A stretch of 64,000 bases of DNA from Epidermidibacterium keratini (GTDB lineage: Bacteria; Actinomycetota; Actinomycetes; Mycobacteriales; Antricoccaceae), in the NCBI RefSeq assembly GCF_009834025.1, contig NZ_CP047156.1:3246067-3310066 (forward strand), given 5' to 3'. The position numbers and the translations under genes are program-made. This document shows positions 42,537-50,283 of the stretch, one piece after another (position 1 is the first letter of the stretch; each line of letters starts with the position of its first letter). The notes under the pieces were generated by a model that saw only the letters and a list, made by a program, of their open reading frames with translations, searched no databases and had not been told where the DNA came from.

Positions 42537-44615
42537 GTGACATCGGCAGACCCTGGCATCGACTCGGCATCCCCAGAAGCACGTCGCTATGTCGCCGGAC
42601 TCGACCCTGAGCAAGCCGAGGCCGTCCTGGCCCCTCGCGGGCCGCTGTGCATCCTGGCCGGCGCAGGCACCGGCAAGACCCGCACCATCACCCACCGGAT
42701 CGCCTATCTCGTCGGCTCGGGGGAGTTTGCCCCGACCCAGATGCTCGCCGTCACCTTCACCACTCGGGCGGCAGGGGAGATGCGCGCGCGGCTGCGCCAG
42801 CTGGGCATCCAGGGTGTCCAGGCCCGCACCTTCCACTCCGCGGCGCTGCGCCAGCTGTCCTACTTCTGGCCGCGCCACTTCGACCGCTCACTACCCGAGC
42901 TCGCGCCCTCGAAGTTCCGACTGATCGGGCAGGCGGCCTCGCGCGAGCGGATCTCCACCGACACCGCAATGGTGCGCGATCTCGCCGGCGAGGTCGAGTG
43001 GGCGCGATCGAGCCTGATCAGCGCGTCCGCGTACCCGAAGGCAGTGGTCGCGCACGCCCGCGACACCCCGCTGGCGGCCGAGAAGATCGCCGGGGTCATC
43101 GAGCGGTACGACGAGCTGAAGACCAAGGCCGGCGTCATCGACTTCGAAGACATCATCATGTCGATGGCCTACCTCATCGAGAGCGTGCCCGAGGTCGCCC
43201 GCGAGGTCCGAGGGCAGTACCGCGGCTTCGTCGTCGATGAGTACCAAGACGTCAACCCGCTGCAGCAGCGGCTGCTTGATGCCTGGCTCGGCGAGCGCGA
43301 TGACCTCTGCGTCGTCGGCGATGCCAACCAGACCATCTACACCTTCACCGGCGCGCGCCCGGACTACCTGCTCGACTTCACCGACCGGTACGCCGGAGCA
43401 ACGGTGGTCCAGCTCGAGCGCGACTACCGCTCCAGCCCGCAGGTCGTCGGGCTGGCCAACAAGGTCATCGCCGGCGCCAGCGGGCGCTTGGCGAAGCGGC
43501 GGCTGCGGCTGGTCGGGCAGCGTGAAGACGGACCCCAGCCCACGCTGCGCACCTACGACGACGAGCCGGCTGAGGCGGCGGCGGTGGCCTCAGCGTGTGC
43601 CGATCTCATCGCAAAAGGCACTGCGCCGTCGGAGATCGCGGTGCTCTTTAGGATCAACGCGCAGTCCGAGGCTTACGAGTCCGCGCTGTCAGAGGCCGGC
43701 GTGCCCTACGTCCTGCGCGGCGCGGAGAAGTTCTTCGAGCGCGAAGAAGTCCGCGAGGCGATCGTCTTCATCCGAGCGGCCGCGCGCAGCGAGCGAGAAC
43801 CAGACCGACCACTGCACGAGCAGGTGCGCGGCGTACTCGAGCAGAGCGGCTGGAGCCCCGAACCGCCGGCCGGTGGGGGTACGGCGCGCGAGCGCTGGGA
43901 GTCGGTCAACGCGCTCGTTGGGCTCGCCGAGGAGATGCCGACCGCCACGATGAGCGAGTTCGTCACCGAGCTCGAGCACCGCATGTCCAGCGCGCACGCA
44001 CCCACGGTGCAGGGCGTCACGCTCGCGTCGCTGCACGCCGCGAAGGGCCTGGAGTGGGACGCGGTCTTTTTGGTCGGGCTCCACGACGGCATGGTCCCGA
44101 TCAGTCGTGCCCGGACTCCTGAGCAGATCGAGGAGGAGCGCCGGCTGCTCTATGTAGGCATCACCCGTGCCCGGCTGCACCTGCAGCTGAGCTGGGCGTG
44201 CAGCCGGTCGCCGGGCGGACGCGGCACGCGCAAGCAGAGCCGGTTCCTGGATATCTTCGGCACCTCCCAGGCCAGCATGAGCGCCCCGTCCGTACGCCGC
44301 AAGGCGAAGGTGGTCCGCTGCCGCGGCTGCGGGCGATCGCTGCTTCCCGCCCAGGAGGCGGCAGGCCGTTGCGAGCTATGTGCCAAGGAGGGCCGCGAGA
44401 CGTTCGAGCGGCTGCGCGAGTGGCGGTTGCAGACCGCTCGCGATGCTCAGCTGCCGCCATACATGATCTTCGACGACGAGACGCTGTCGGCGATCGCCGT
44501 ACGCCGCCCGACGTCAAAGATGGGAATGCTCGCGGTCAAGGGCGTCGGTGAAGCCAAACTTGGCAAGTATGGCAGCGAAGTTCTCGACGTACTCGGCGCC
44601 GAGTCGAGCACGTGA
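42537..44615 (+). CDS. uvrD2: ATP-dependent DNA helicase UvrD2
   Basis: A 692-residue superfamily 1A helicase. Motifs: ILAGAGTGKTRTIT (near residue 41), VTFTTRAA, VVDEYQDVN, VVGDANQTIY, LERDYRSS, SLHAAKGLEWDAV and LLYVGITRARLHL. After residue 590 comes a tetracysteine element, CRGC...CELC, and an HRDC domain (FDDETLSAIAVRRP ... KGVGEAKLGKYG), the combination that defines actinobacterial UvrD2. GTG at 42537 has GGAG very close upstream. It precedes the whiB7 leader by 11 bases from stop to AT-rich box. Confidence 0.93.
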   Translation: MTSADPGIDSASPEARRYVAGLDPEQAEAVLAPRGPLCILAGAGTGKTRTITHRIAYLVGSGEFAPTQMLAVTFTTRAAGEMRARLRQLGIQGVQARTFHSAALRQLSYFWPRHFDRSLPELAPSKFRLIGQAASRERISTDTAMVRDLAGEVEWARSSLISASAYPKAVVAHARDTPLAAEKIAGVIERYDELKTKAGVIDFEDIIMSMAYLIESVPEVAREVRGQYRGFVVDEYQDVNPLQQRLLDAWLGERDDLCVVGDANQTIYTFTGARPDYLLDFTDRYAGATVVQLERDYRSSPQVVGLANKVIAGASGRLAKRRLRLVGQREDGPQPTLRTYDDEPAEAAAVASACADLIAKGTAPSEIAVLFRINAQSEAYESALSEAGVPYVLRGAEKFFEREEVREAIVFIRAAARSEREPDRPLHEQVRGVLEQSGWSPEPPAGGGTARERWESVNALVGLAEEMPTATMSEFVTELEHRMSSAHAPTVQGVTLASLHAAKGLEWDAVFLVGLHDGMVPISRARTPEQIEEERRLLYVGITRARLHLQLSWACSRSPGGRGTRKQSRFLDIFGTSQASMSAPSVRRKAKVVRCRGCGRSLLPAQEAAGRCELCAKEGRETFERLREWRLQTARDAQLPPYMIFDDETLSAIAVRRPTSKMGMLAVKGVGEAKLGKYGSEVLDVLGAESST

Positions 44616-44626
44616 CACACCACGCG

Positions 44627-44666
44627 ATAAATAAAGTTGCGGCGCACGTAGGCGAGCCTCTAGCCT
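44627..44666 (+). promoter_or_regulatory. whiB7 promoter with AT-rich upstream box
   Basis: ATAAATAAA at 44627-44635 stands immediately before a -35 of TTGCGG (44637-44642); an 18-base gap leads to a -10 of TAGCCT (44661-44666). WhiB7 binds sigma region 4 and uses its AT-hook to contact AT-rich DNA just upstream of -35, so this arrangement fits WhiB7 autoactivation. Confidence 0.7.
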
Positions 44667-44711
44667 TCATGCGTGTCCCAATAATGACCCGAGCAGGAAA
44701 GGAGTAGCACC

Positions 44712-44987
44712 GTGAATACAACTTTGATGACGAGCGACGTCGCATTCGTCGCGAACCGTGCTGCCTCCTGCTCGATGACCCAGCCGATCTTCATGGCTGG
44801 CACCCGTGTCGAGAATCCGGGCACCGTTCTCGTTCGTGACCGCGTGGCGTACGCCGGCGGAGTCTTCACCGCCACCGGCGTCACCGCCACCGGCGACACT
44901 GCCGCCGCGTGGGACGCCAATGGCAGCAACGACCTCACCGTTAACAAGCACAACTATCTGGGCATAGCCCCACCCTTGCCGACGTAG
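44712..44987 (+). CDS. Upstream ORF in the whiB7 leader (attenuator leader peptide, 91 codons)
   Basis: GTG at 44712 has AGGAAAGGAG (44695-44704) as a strong ribosome site and opens MNTTLMTSDVAFVANRAASC, ending NYLGIAPPLPT. It begins about 40 bases after the expected transcript start and ends 26 bases before a perfect terminator hairpin. In whiB7/wblC genes of Mycobacterium and Streptomyces, ribosome stalling on a uORF by antibiotics lets RNA polymerase pass the terminator; this ORF is the candidate sensor. GAATCC at 44813-44818 could pair with the terminator's 3' arm. A protein function is unlikely; codons near the end are AT-richer than neighbours. Confidence 0.6.
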   Translation: MNTTLMTSDVAFVANRAASCSMTQPIFMAGTRVENPGTVLVRDRVAYAGGVFTATGVTATGDTAAAWDANGSNDLTVNKHNYLGIAPPLPT

Positions 44988-45012
44988 GACTCAGTCCGAG
45001 CCGGCGACAGTG

Positions 45013-45047
45013 GCCGCGAATCCCAGATCGGGATTCGCGGCTTTTTT
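45013..45047 (+). terminator. Intrinsic terminator in the whiB7 leader (attenuator)
   Basis: GCCGCGAATCCC (45013-45024) pairs perfectly with GGGATTCGCGGC (45030-45041) around the loop AGATC, followed by TTTTTT at 45042-45047. It lies between the leader ORF and whiB7, so it must be read through for whiB7 expression. Confidence 0.92.
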
Positions 45048-45098
45048 GTATGTGGCAGCGAATCACCTTCCAACACCGATACCAGCAAGGCAAAGAAG

Positions 45099-45416
45099 AT
45101 GACTGCACTCATGATCCGCCCGCTCGCCGACGAGACTACGTTCGCCTACCCGACGATCACCGCTCCCGACTTCGGTGCCCGCGCTGATCTGCCGTGCCGC
45201 CAGGAAGACAGCGACCTGTGGTTCGCCGACTCCCCAGCGGGGCTGGAGGCGGCAAAGGCACTGTGCGCTGAGTGCCCGGTGCGCCAGCAGTGTCTGGCAT
45301 CGGCGCTCGAGCGTCGTGAGCCCTGGGGCGTCTGGGGCGGCGAGATCTTCGAGCGTGGGGCAGTGGTGGCGCGCAAGCGTCCCCGTGGCCGCCCCCGCAA
45401 GTCCGCGGCAGCGTAA
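45099..45416 (+). CDS. whiB7: WhiB7-type transcriptional regulator
   Basis: A 105-residue WhiB protein controlling intrinsic antibiotic resistance. The four 4Fe-4S ligands are Cys33, Cys56, Cys59 and Cys65; GVWGG (about residue 76) is the sigma-factor contact turn; the tail RPRGRPRKSA is an AT-hook, which separates WhiB7 from other WhiB proteins. The neighbours uvrD2 and the ABC1 gene match Rv3198c and Rv3197. Expression should depend on the promoter and attenuator upstream. Known regulon members elsewhere include eis; an Eis-family gene lies at 49024. Confidence 0.94.
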   Translation: MTALMIRPLADETTFAYPTITAPDFGARADLPCRQEDSDLWFADSPAGLEAAKALCAECPVRQQCLASALERREPWGVWGGEIFERGAVVARKRPRGRPRKSAAA

Positions 45417-45449
45417 GCAGCCCACACACCAGCATGAGGAAGATTTCCA

Positions 45450-45608
45450 ATGATTACCTGGCAAGAAACGCAGGCCGTGCAGGCCAGCACGCGGCGCGAG
45501 AGCGCGGCGCTGCGGCTGCATCGCCGGGCGCGCGTAGCGAACTCGCTGCGTCGGCGTGCCGAGACCGCCCGCGCCCGAGCGCATCGGGCGCAGCAGCTGC
45601 TCGGCTAA
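45450..45608 (+). CDS. Small basic protein downstream of whiB7 (52 residues)
   Basis: ATG at 45450, with AGGAAG seven bases upstream, opens MITWQETQAVQASTRRESAA and ends AHRAQQLLG. It is rich in Arg and Ala and predicted to form one long amphipathic helix. It lies 33 bases after whiB7 and before a strong terminator, so it is in the whiB7 transcript. I recognise no family. Confidence 0.6.
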   Translation: MITWQETQAVQASTRRESAALRLHRRARVANSLRRRAETARARAHRAQQLLG

Positions 45609-45618
45609 GCACCACCCC

Positions 45619-45656
45619 GGCTGTCGGGCTTCGTCACTGGGCGAAGCCCGGCAGCC
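45619..45656. terminator. Bidirectional stem-loop terminator after the whiB7 operon
   Basis: GGCTGTCGGGCTTCG (45619-45633) pairs with CGAAGCCCGGCAGCC (45642-45656) over 15 bp with one G-U pair, followed by ATTCTTCT. The stop codon of the convergent ABC1 gene lies in the loop, so the hairpin can serve both sides. Confidence 0.8.
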
Positions 45657-46953
45657 ATTCTTCTGCGCTCTGTCGGAAAGCGGCTCGGGACTCGAGCTGG
45701 CAGAGTACGCCGATATTGCCCATAAGGACCCGATGAATCATCAGGTACTCCGGGGGAAGGTTCAGCTGGCGCCCAAACTTCGCGGCGGGGCTTCGCGGGT
45801 TGGTCAGCCGGGCCGCCTCCTTCTTGAGCCACTCACGCGTGAACTGAAACTCCGGCTGGGTAATCGGCTCCAGGATCGGCAGTAGGTAGTCGACGATTCC
45901 ATCAGCATCGACCTCGATCGATCCTTTGACAAAACCGTTGCGGCGTAAGGCATCTAGCGCATCGTCGGCACGACCGTCGACGACCATCCGCACTACTTCG
46001 CCGATGAACGGGGGCAACCCGTCGGGCAGTGACTTCACCGCGCCGAAGTCGAACACGCCGAGCCGGTCGTCGGGCATCAGCCGGTAGTTGCCCGGGTGTG
46101 GGTCGGCGTGCATCAGCCCGGCGAGTGCGGGGCCGATGAACGCCAGATCGCCCAGCAGCTGCCCGGCACGGTCGCGTTGCTGCTGGGTGCCCTGACCGAT
46201 CAGGGTGCGCAGCGAGATGCCATCGATCCACTCGCTGATGATGACCTTGGGCGCGCTCGCGACGACCTTCGGGACGAGGTAGTCGGGGCTGTCGTCGAAG
46301 GCGATCGCAAACGTGCGCTGGCTGTCGGCTTCCTTGCGGTAGTCCAGCTCGTCGATGACCCGCTCGCGGATCTCGGCGATGAGCGGCTTGATCTCGATGC
46401 CGGGGGTGAGCATGCCGTAGACGCGGGCAAACCGGCTCAGCTGGTTGAGATCGGCCATGAGCGCCGGTCCGGCACCGGGGTACTGGACCTTGATCGCCAC
46501 CGCCCGTCCGTCATGCCACACTCCGCGGTGCACCTGGCCGATGCTGGCGGCGGCTGCCGGGTCCTCGTCGAAGGACTCGAAGCGCTCGCGCCACCGGGCC
46601 CCGAGCTGGTCGCTCAGCACTTTGTGCACGGTCGCCGAAGGCATCGGCGGGGCTTCTTCTTGAAGCTTGACCAGCGCCTCGCGATACGGCTCCGCGAGGT
46701 CATCGGGAAGCGCCGCCTCGAACACGCTCATCGCCTGCCCGAGCTTCATCGCCCCGCCTTTCAGCGAGCCGAGAACCTCGAAGAGCTGCTGAGCCGCACG
46801 CTCGCGGTTGGCCGACGACACGTCGTCGGCGCTGGTGCCAGACAGGCGGCGTCCGACGCCTGTCACCGCCCGGCCGGCCGCCCCCAGCGGAAGGGAGGCG
46901 AGCTTCGCCGTACGTCGCGATGCGCGCTCGGGAAGCTCAGTCATGCTCTCCAT
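45634..46953 (-). CDS. ABC1/UbiB family atypical kinase-like protein (Rv3197-like)
   Basis: A 439-residue UbiB-family protein. Family motifs are the KxGQ-type element GGAMKLGQAMS near residue 66, the alanine-rich loop AAASIGQVHRG that replaces the glycine loop, VAIKVQYPG with the ATP lysine, and HADPHPGNYRL followed by FDFGAVKSL. UbiB proteins support quinone synthesis or lipid handling; in mycobacteria Rv3197 has been discussed in macrolide resistance together with WhiB7. It is convergent with the whiB7 operon. Confidence 0.87.
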   Translation of the reverse strand: MESMTELPERASRRTAKLASLPLGAAGRAVTGVGRRLSGTSADDVSSANRERAAQQLFEVLGSLKGGAMKLGQAMSVFEAALPDDLAEPYREALVKLQEEAPPMPSATVHKVLSDQLGARWRERFESFDEDPAAAASIGQVHRGVWHDGRAVAIKVQYPGAGPALMADLNQLSRFARVYGMLTPGIEIKPLIAEIRERVIDELDYRKEADSQRTFAIAFDDSPDYLVPKVVASAPKVIISEWIDGISLRTLIGQGTQQQRDRAGQLLGDLAFIGPALAGLMHADPHPGNYRLMPDDRLGVFDFGAVKSLPDGLPPFIGEVVRMVVDGRADDALDALRRNGFVKGSIEVDADGIVDYLLPILEPITQPEFQFTREWLKKEAARLTNPRSPAAKFGRQLNLPPEYLMIHRVLMGNIGVLCQLESRAAFRQSAEEWLPGFAQ

Positions 46954-47011
46954 TGTCCACCAGCGCTGCGACGCGGTCGCGCACCGTGCGTGCTCGGAGG
47001 TGGGAGATGCC

Positions 47012-48085
47012 TCACCAGCATTCGCACAGCTGATGGCGCGGCCAGTGGCGGCGGCTGACCGTCAGCTCCGGCAGCGCGATCTCGACCGTCGCGTTGATGG
47101 ACTCCGGAAACCGCTCGCCGTCGAGCCACTGCAGAGCGTGCGAAAGCGCGAACCCCGCGGCGAGGGTGACCGTCGCGATCTCGCCGGACTCCGCGGCTCG
47201 CGACGGGGCGTGTGCCAGCTGGGCGGCGACGGCCCTCCATTGCGGGTCATGGTCGGTGCGATAGAGCTCCTGGCAGCGCAGGCACGACGACTCACGCGGC
47301 AGCACAAACGGACCAATCACGGCGCGGCGCTCGCGGACGGCGGTGCAGAGGTACGGCGTACCCGCGGCGCGCATCGATCGCTCTCGTTCGCCAGAGACCG
47401 GCCACGGGTCGGCGAGGATGACCAGGTCGGGGCTCTCGGAGGGAGTCAGTGGACCGGTCGCGAGGTCGCGATGCAGCTGACGCAACGCGCCGCGGGTGGC
47501 CGCTTGGCGAGCCTCACCGATCGTGGCCTCCGGTGCCCCGCCGGGGATGACATCGCTTGCCTCGACCCGCCCGTGCGCGATGACGTCGACCCGCCCGATT
47601 CCGCTGGTGGCCAGCAGGCTTCCGAGCATGGGCCCGAGTCTGCGCCCGCCGACCACGATCACGCGGGCATGCGCCCGCCGGCTGATGACCTCGGCGGGCT
47701 GGGAGTCCAGAGCCCCGAGGCTGCGCGCCGCGATCTCTGGCACGAGCCGGCCGCTGAACATCGGATGTCTCGCGGGCTCGGGTGGCTGGCCGCCGGGCGC
47801 GAGATCGACCACGCAGCCTGCTCGGTGCAGCCGGCGCAGCGTGTCGAGCAGGAGCGTGCGCGGCACCGTCTGCTCGGTCAGGTAGCGCTCGAGTGGACTG
47901 AACCCGTCGATGGAGGCGAGGAACTCCGCGAGTGCCGGGGTGACCCCTTCGAGCACGACCGCCCGGTCGGGGTCAGCGCCGATCTGCAGGACGTCCGGGC
48001 CGCGCCAGACCCGCCGCAGGACCGGAGGGATCCACGGGACACGCGGCAGGTCAGGCGGCGTCACGTGCTCGAAGTCGATGCTCAC
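47012..48085 (-). CDS. ThiF/E1-like family protein with four-cysteine zinc site
   Basis: A 357-residue protein. The C-terminal two thirds resemble ThiF/E1-like enzymes (VIVVGGRRLGPMLGSLLA as a degenerate nucleotide loop, DLVILADPWPV, and GPFVLP before the zinc site). Cysteines in SSCLRCQELY and HQLCECW form the CxxC...CxC pattern seen in cyclodehydratase-associated E1 proteins. The Gly-rich loop lacks the usual GxGxxG, so adenylation is doubtful. Position equals Rv3196. No precursor peptide is apparent next to it. Confidence 0.68.
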   Translation of the reverse strand: MSIDFEHVTPPDLPRVPWIPPVLRRVWRGPDVLQIGADPDRAVVLEGVTPALAEFLASIDGFSPLERYLTEQTVPRTLLLDTLRRLHRAGCVVDLAPGGQPPEPARHPMFSGRLVPEIAARSLGALDSQPAEVISRRAHARVIVVGGRRLGPMLGSLLATSGIGRVDVIAHGRVEASDVIPGGAPEATIGEARQAATRGALRQLHRDLATGPLTPSESPDLVILADPWPVSGERERSMRAAGTPYLCTAVRERRAVIGPFVLPRESSCLRCQELYRTDHDPQWRAVAAQLAHAPSRAAESGEIATVTLAAGFALSHALQWLDGERFPESINATVEIALPELTVSRRHWPRHQLCECW

Positions 48086-48137
48086 CCCAGTGCCCTCCCG
48101 TGCGGTGCGCTTCAGCGTGCCAGAGTCCGCCCGCGGG

Positions 48138-48299
48138 TGTGGACAGCCGTGTGGATAACGCCTCAGATCTGTGGTTAGCCGTGGGACCGAGCTGTGGATA
48201 GTCCTGGGTAACCTCCGATTTACCGCGTGTTACCTGCGCTTATCGCCTGTGGATGTCGAGGCGACGTGGGCGACAGCTGCGCTGGTTCCCTGTGGATAA
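48138..48299. other. Cluster of six DnaA-box-like 9-mers in one orientation
   Basis: TGTGGATAA, the reverse complement of the DnaA consensus TTATCCACA, occurs exactly at 48150-48158 and 48291-48299. Variants are at 48138 (TGTGGACAG), 48170 (TGTGGTTAG), 48193 (TGTGGATAG) and 48249 (TGTGGATGT). All read the same way within 162 bases of an intergenic region between divergent genes. This may be a DnaA-titrating or regulatory site. Confidence 0.55.
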
Positions 48300-48335
48300 C
48301 GCGGTGGTGTCGCCGTACCTGACTAGGCTGCGGGC

Positions 48336-48977
48336 ATGGGTGCCAAGCGGGTGTCGACCAGCGAGCTGGTCATCGACGGTCACCGCGTCGAGGTGCGCGC
48401 GAGTGCGCGCCGGCGGCGCAGCGTGCAGGCGTACCGCGACGGTGACCGGATCGTCGTCTTGCTGCCTGCCGCACTGAGCCAGCGCGAGGCGAGAGAGTGG
48501 ACCGCCAAGATGGTTGCGCGGGTCGTCGCCAAGGAAGGCTCCAGCAGGCGGCAACCGCCATCGGATGATGGCCTCGCGCGCCGCGCCGCCGAGCTCAGCG
48601 AGCAGTACCTCGAGGGCCGCGCGAAGCCGCGCACGGTGCGGTGGGTCACCAACCAGAACTCGCGCTGGGGGAGCTGTACGCCGTCAACCGGCACCATCCG
48701 GCTCTCGCACCGGCTGCAGGCCATGCCGCCGTGGGTGGTCGACTATGTGCTGGTGCACGAGTTGTCGCACCTGCTTGTCGCAGCGCACAACGCGTCGTTC
48801 TGGGCGTGGGTCGGTCGCTATCCACACACCGAGCGGGCGCGCGGGTTTCTCGACGGCGTGAGCCTGGCGCCGCAGCTCGAGCGTGCCTGGGCCGGATCCG
48901 CGGGACCCGCGCAGCCGCAGCTGCCGCTGACCGGCCCCGACGATGGCGATCTGGAGGACGACGTACTCGAGGCGTGA
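48336..48977 (+). CDS. M48/YgjP-like (DUF45) metallopeptidase
   Basis: A 213-residue protein with the YgjP/SprT-like zinc-protease signature. RARRRRSVQAYRDG near the start is the family's basic strand; NQNSRWGSCTPSTGTIRLS and VLVHELSHLLVAAHNASFW carry HExxH and the WGSC motif. The C-terminal 30 residues are acidic. TAGGCT eight bases before the ATG suggests a leaderless message. The upstream region is the DnaA-box cluster. Confidence 0.88.
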   Translation: MGAKRVSTSELVIDGHRVEVRASARRRRSVQAYRDGDRIVVLLPAALSQREAREWTAKMVARVVAKEGSSRRQPPSDDGLARRAAELSEQYLEGRAKPRTVRWVTNQNSRWGSCTPSTGTIRLSHRLQAMPPWVVDYVLVHELSHLLVAAHNASFWAWVGRYPHTERARGFLDGVSLAPQLERAWAGSAGPAQPQLPLTGPDDGDLEDDVLEA

Positions 48978-49023
48978 GGAAATTCGCTGGCCAGCGACAG
49001 GTCCGATCCGATGAGATGGGGTC

Positions 49024-50280
49024 ATGACCGCGACCGCACCACACCTGGCAGATCCGCAGCTCACCGACGTCACCGCCGACCACGCCGACAGCTTTCTTGA
49101 GGCCGTCGCGAGCGGCTTTCAAGAGCAGAACTTCGACGAGTTCAATGACGTCGTGCGACCGATGATCGTCCCTGGACGATTCTTCGGTTACACCGTGGAC
49201 GAGCAGTGGGTGAGCACCTTCGGCGCGGGGCGGCGCACCATGACCGTCCCGGGCGGCACCACGATCGATGCCGCCGCCGTCACCGTGGTGACCGTGCAGC
49301 CGCCGTTTCGGCGCCGCGGACTGCTGACCGCCATGATGCAGCGCGGGCTGGAAAGCTATGCCGCCGCTGGCGAGCCGGTCGCGATTCTGTGGGCCTCGGA
49401 GGCCGGCATCTACGGGCGCTTCGGCTTTGGCGCGGCGACCAGCCGCCTCGTGCTGAGCGGTGCCCGGTCGCGCATGCGATTCCTGCCGAGTGCGCCGCGT
49501 GCGGGATCGGTCGGCGAGGTCGGCCGCGACGACTACTTGAGCGCTGCGGCCCGGATCTGGGACGTCGTCCGGGCCCAGCGACCCGGTGAGCTCAATCGCG
49601 GTCGGATCTGGTGGGACTTCCGGGTGTACGACGCCGAGCATGCGCGCCGCGGTGCCGGCGCGATGCGGTTCGTGCTGCACTACGACGACGCTGGTACGCC
49701 GGACGGCTTTGCGGCCTACCGGTTCAAGGAGGACTCCGACGGGTTCGACCCGGCCGGCGAGGTGCGGATCGCCGACATCCATGCCAGTACTCCGGCGGCG
49801 TACTCGATGCTCTGGCAGTACCTGCTCGACCTGGATCTGTCGGGCCGTTTCCGCTATGCCAATGCGCCGGTTGACGCGCCGCTTCGGCACCTGCTCGCAG
49901 ACGCGCGGGCGTTGGGCACTGAGCTGACCGACAACATCTACCTGCGCGTCATCGACGTCGAGTCCGCGCTCACCGCCCGGCAGTACGCCGCCCCGATCGA
50001 CACGGTGATCGAGGTAAGCGACGAGCAGCTGCCGGCCAACTCCGGTCGCTACCGCGTGCGTGCCGAGGCCTTCGCTACGCCGGTCGTCGAGCGCGCCGAT
50101 GATGCTGAGCCGGATCTGTCGCTGAGCATTCTGGAGCTAGGGGCGGTCTATCTTGGTGGGGTGGCGCTGCGCGATCTCGCGTTCGCCGGACGCGTCACCG
50201 AGCACACGCCTGGCGCGCTCGATGCCGCGACGACCGCGTTCAGCTGGCCGGTGGCGCCGCACTGCTCCGACGACTTCTAG
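49024..50280 (+). CDS. Eis-family GNAT N-acetyltransferase
   Basis: A 418-residue three-domain protein: two GNAT folds and a sterol-carrier-like C-terminal domain. The acetyl-CoA loop is VTVQPPFRRRGLLTAMMQRG near residue 96-115, IYGRFGFGAATS matches the Tyr region of the Eis active site, and the chain ends in Phe (SDDF), whose carboxylate acts as the base in Eis. Eis proteins acetylate aminoglycosides and some proteins. Upstream (48978-49000) GGAAATTCGCT is AT-rich before a TTCGCT hexamer, but a WhiB7-type promoter is uncertain. Four bases separate its stop from the next, convergent gene. Confidence 0.85.
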   Translation: MTATAPHLADPQLTDVTADHADSFLEAVASGFQEQNFDEFNDVVRPMIVPGRFFGYTVDEQWVSTFGAGRRTMTVPGGTTIDAAAVTVVTVQPPFRRRGLLTAMMQRGLESYAAAGEPVAILWASEAGIYGRFGFGAATSRLVLSGARSRMRFLPSAPRAGSVGEVGRDDYLSAAARIWDVVRAQRPGELNRGRIWWDFRVYDAEHARRGAGAMRFVLHYDDAGTPDGFAAYRFKEDSDGFDPAGEVRIADIHASTPAAYSMLWQYLLDLDLSGRFRYANAPVDAPLRHLLADARALGTELTDNIYLRVIDVESALTARQYAAPIDTVIEVSDEQLPANSGRYRVRAEAFATPVVERADDAEPDLSLSILELGAVYLGGVALRDLAFAGRVTEHTPGALDAATTAFSWPVAPHCSDDF

Positions 50281-50283
50281 CAG

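Noticed and set aside
44669-44707. 12-codon ORF MRVPIMTRAGKE in the whiB7 leader
   Set aside because: Its ATG lies only three bases after the -10 element, upstream of the likely transcript start; the GTG at 44712 has the strong ribosome site.
47012-48085. TOMM/thiazole-peptide biosynthesis cluster suggested by the E1-like protein
   Set aside because: No YcaO gene, precursor peptide or dehydrogenase is nearby, and the gene occupies a conserved housekeeping position.
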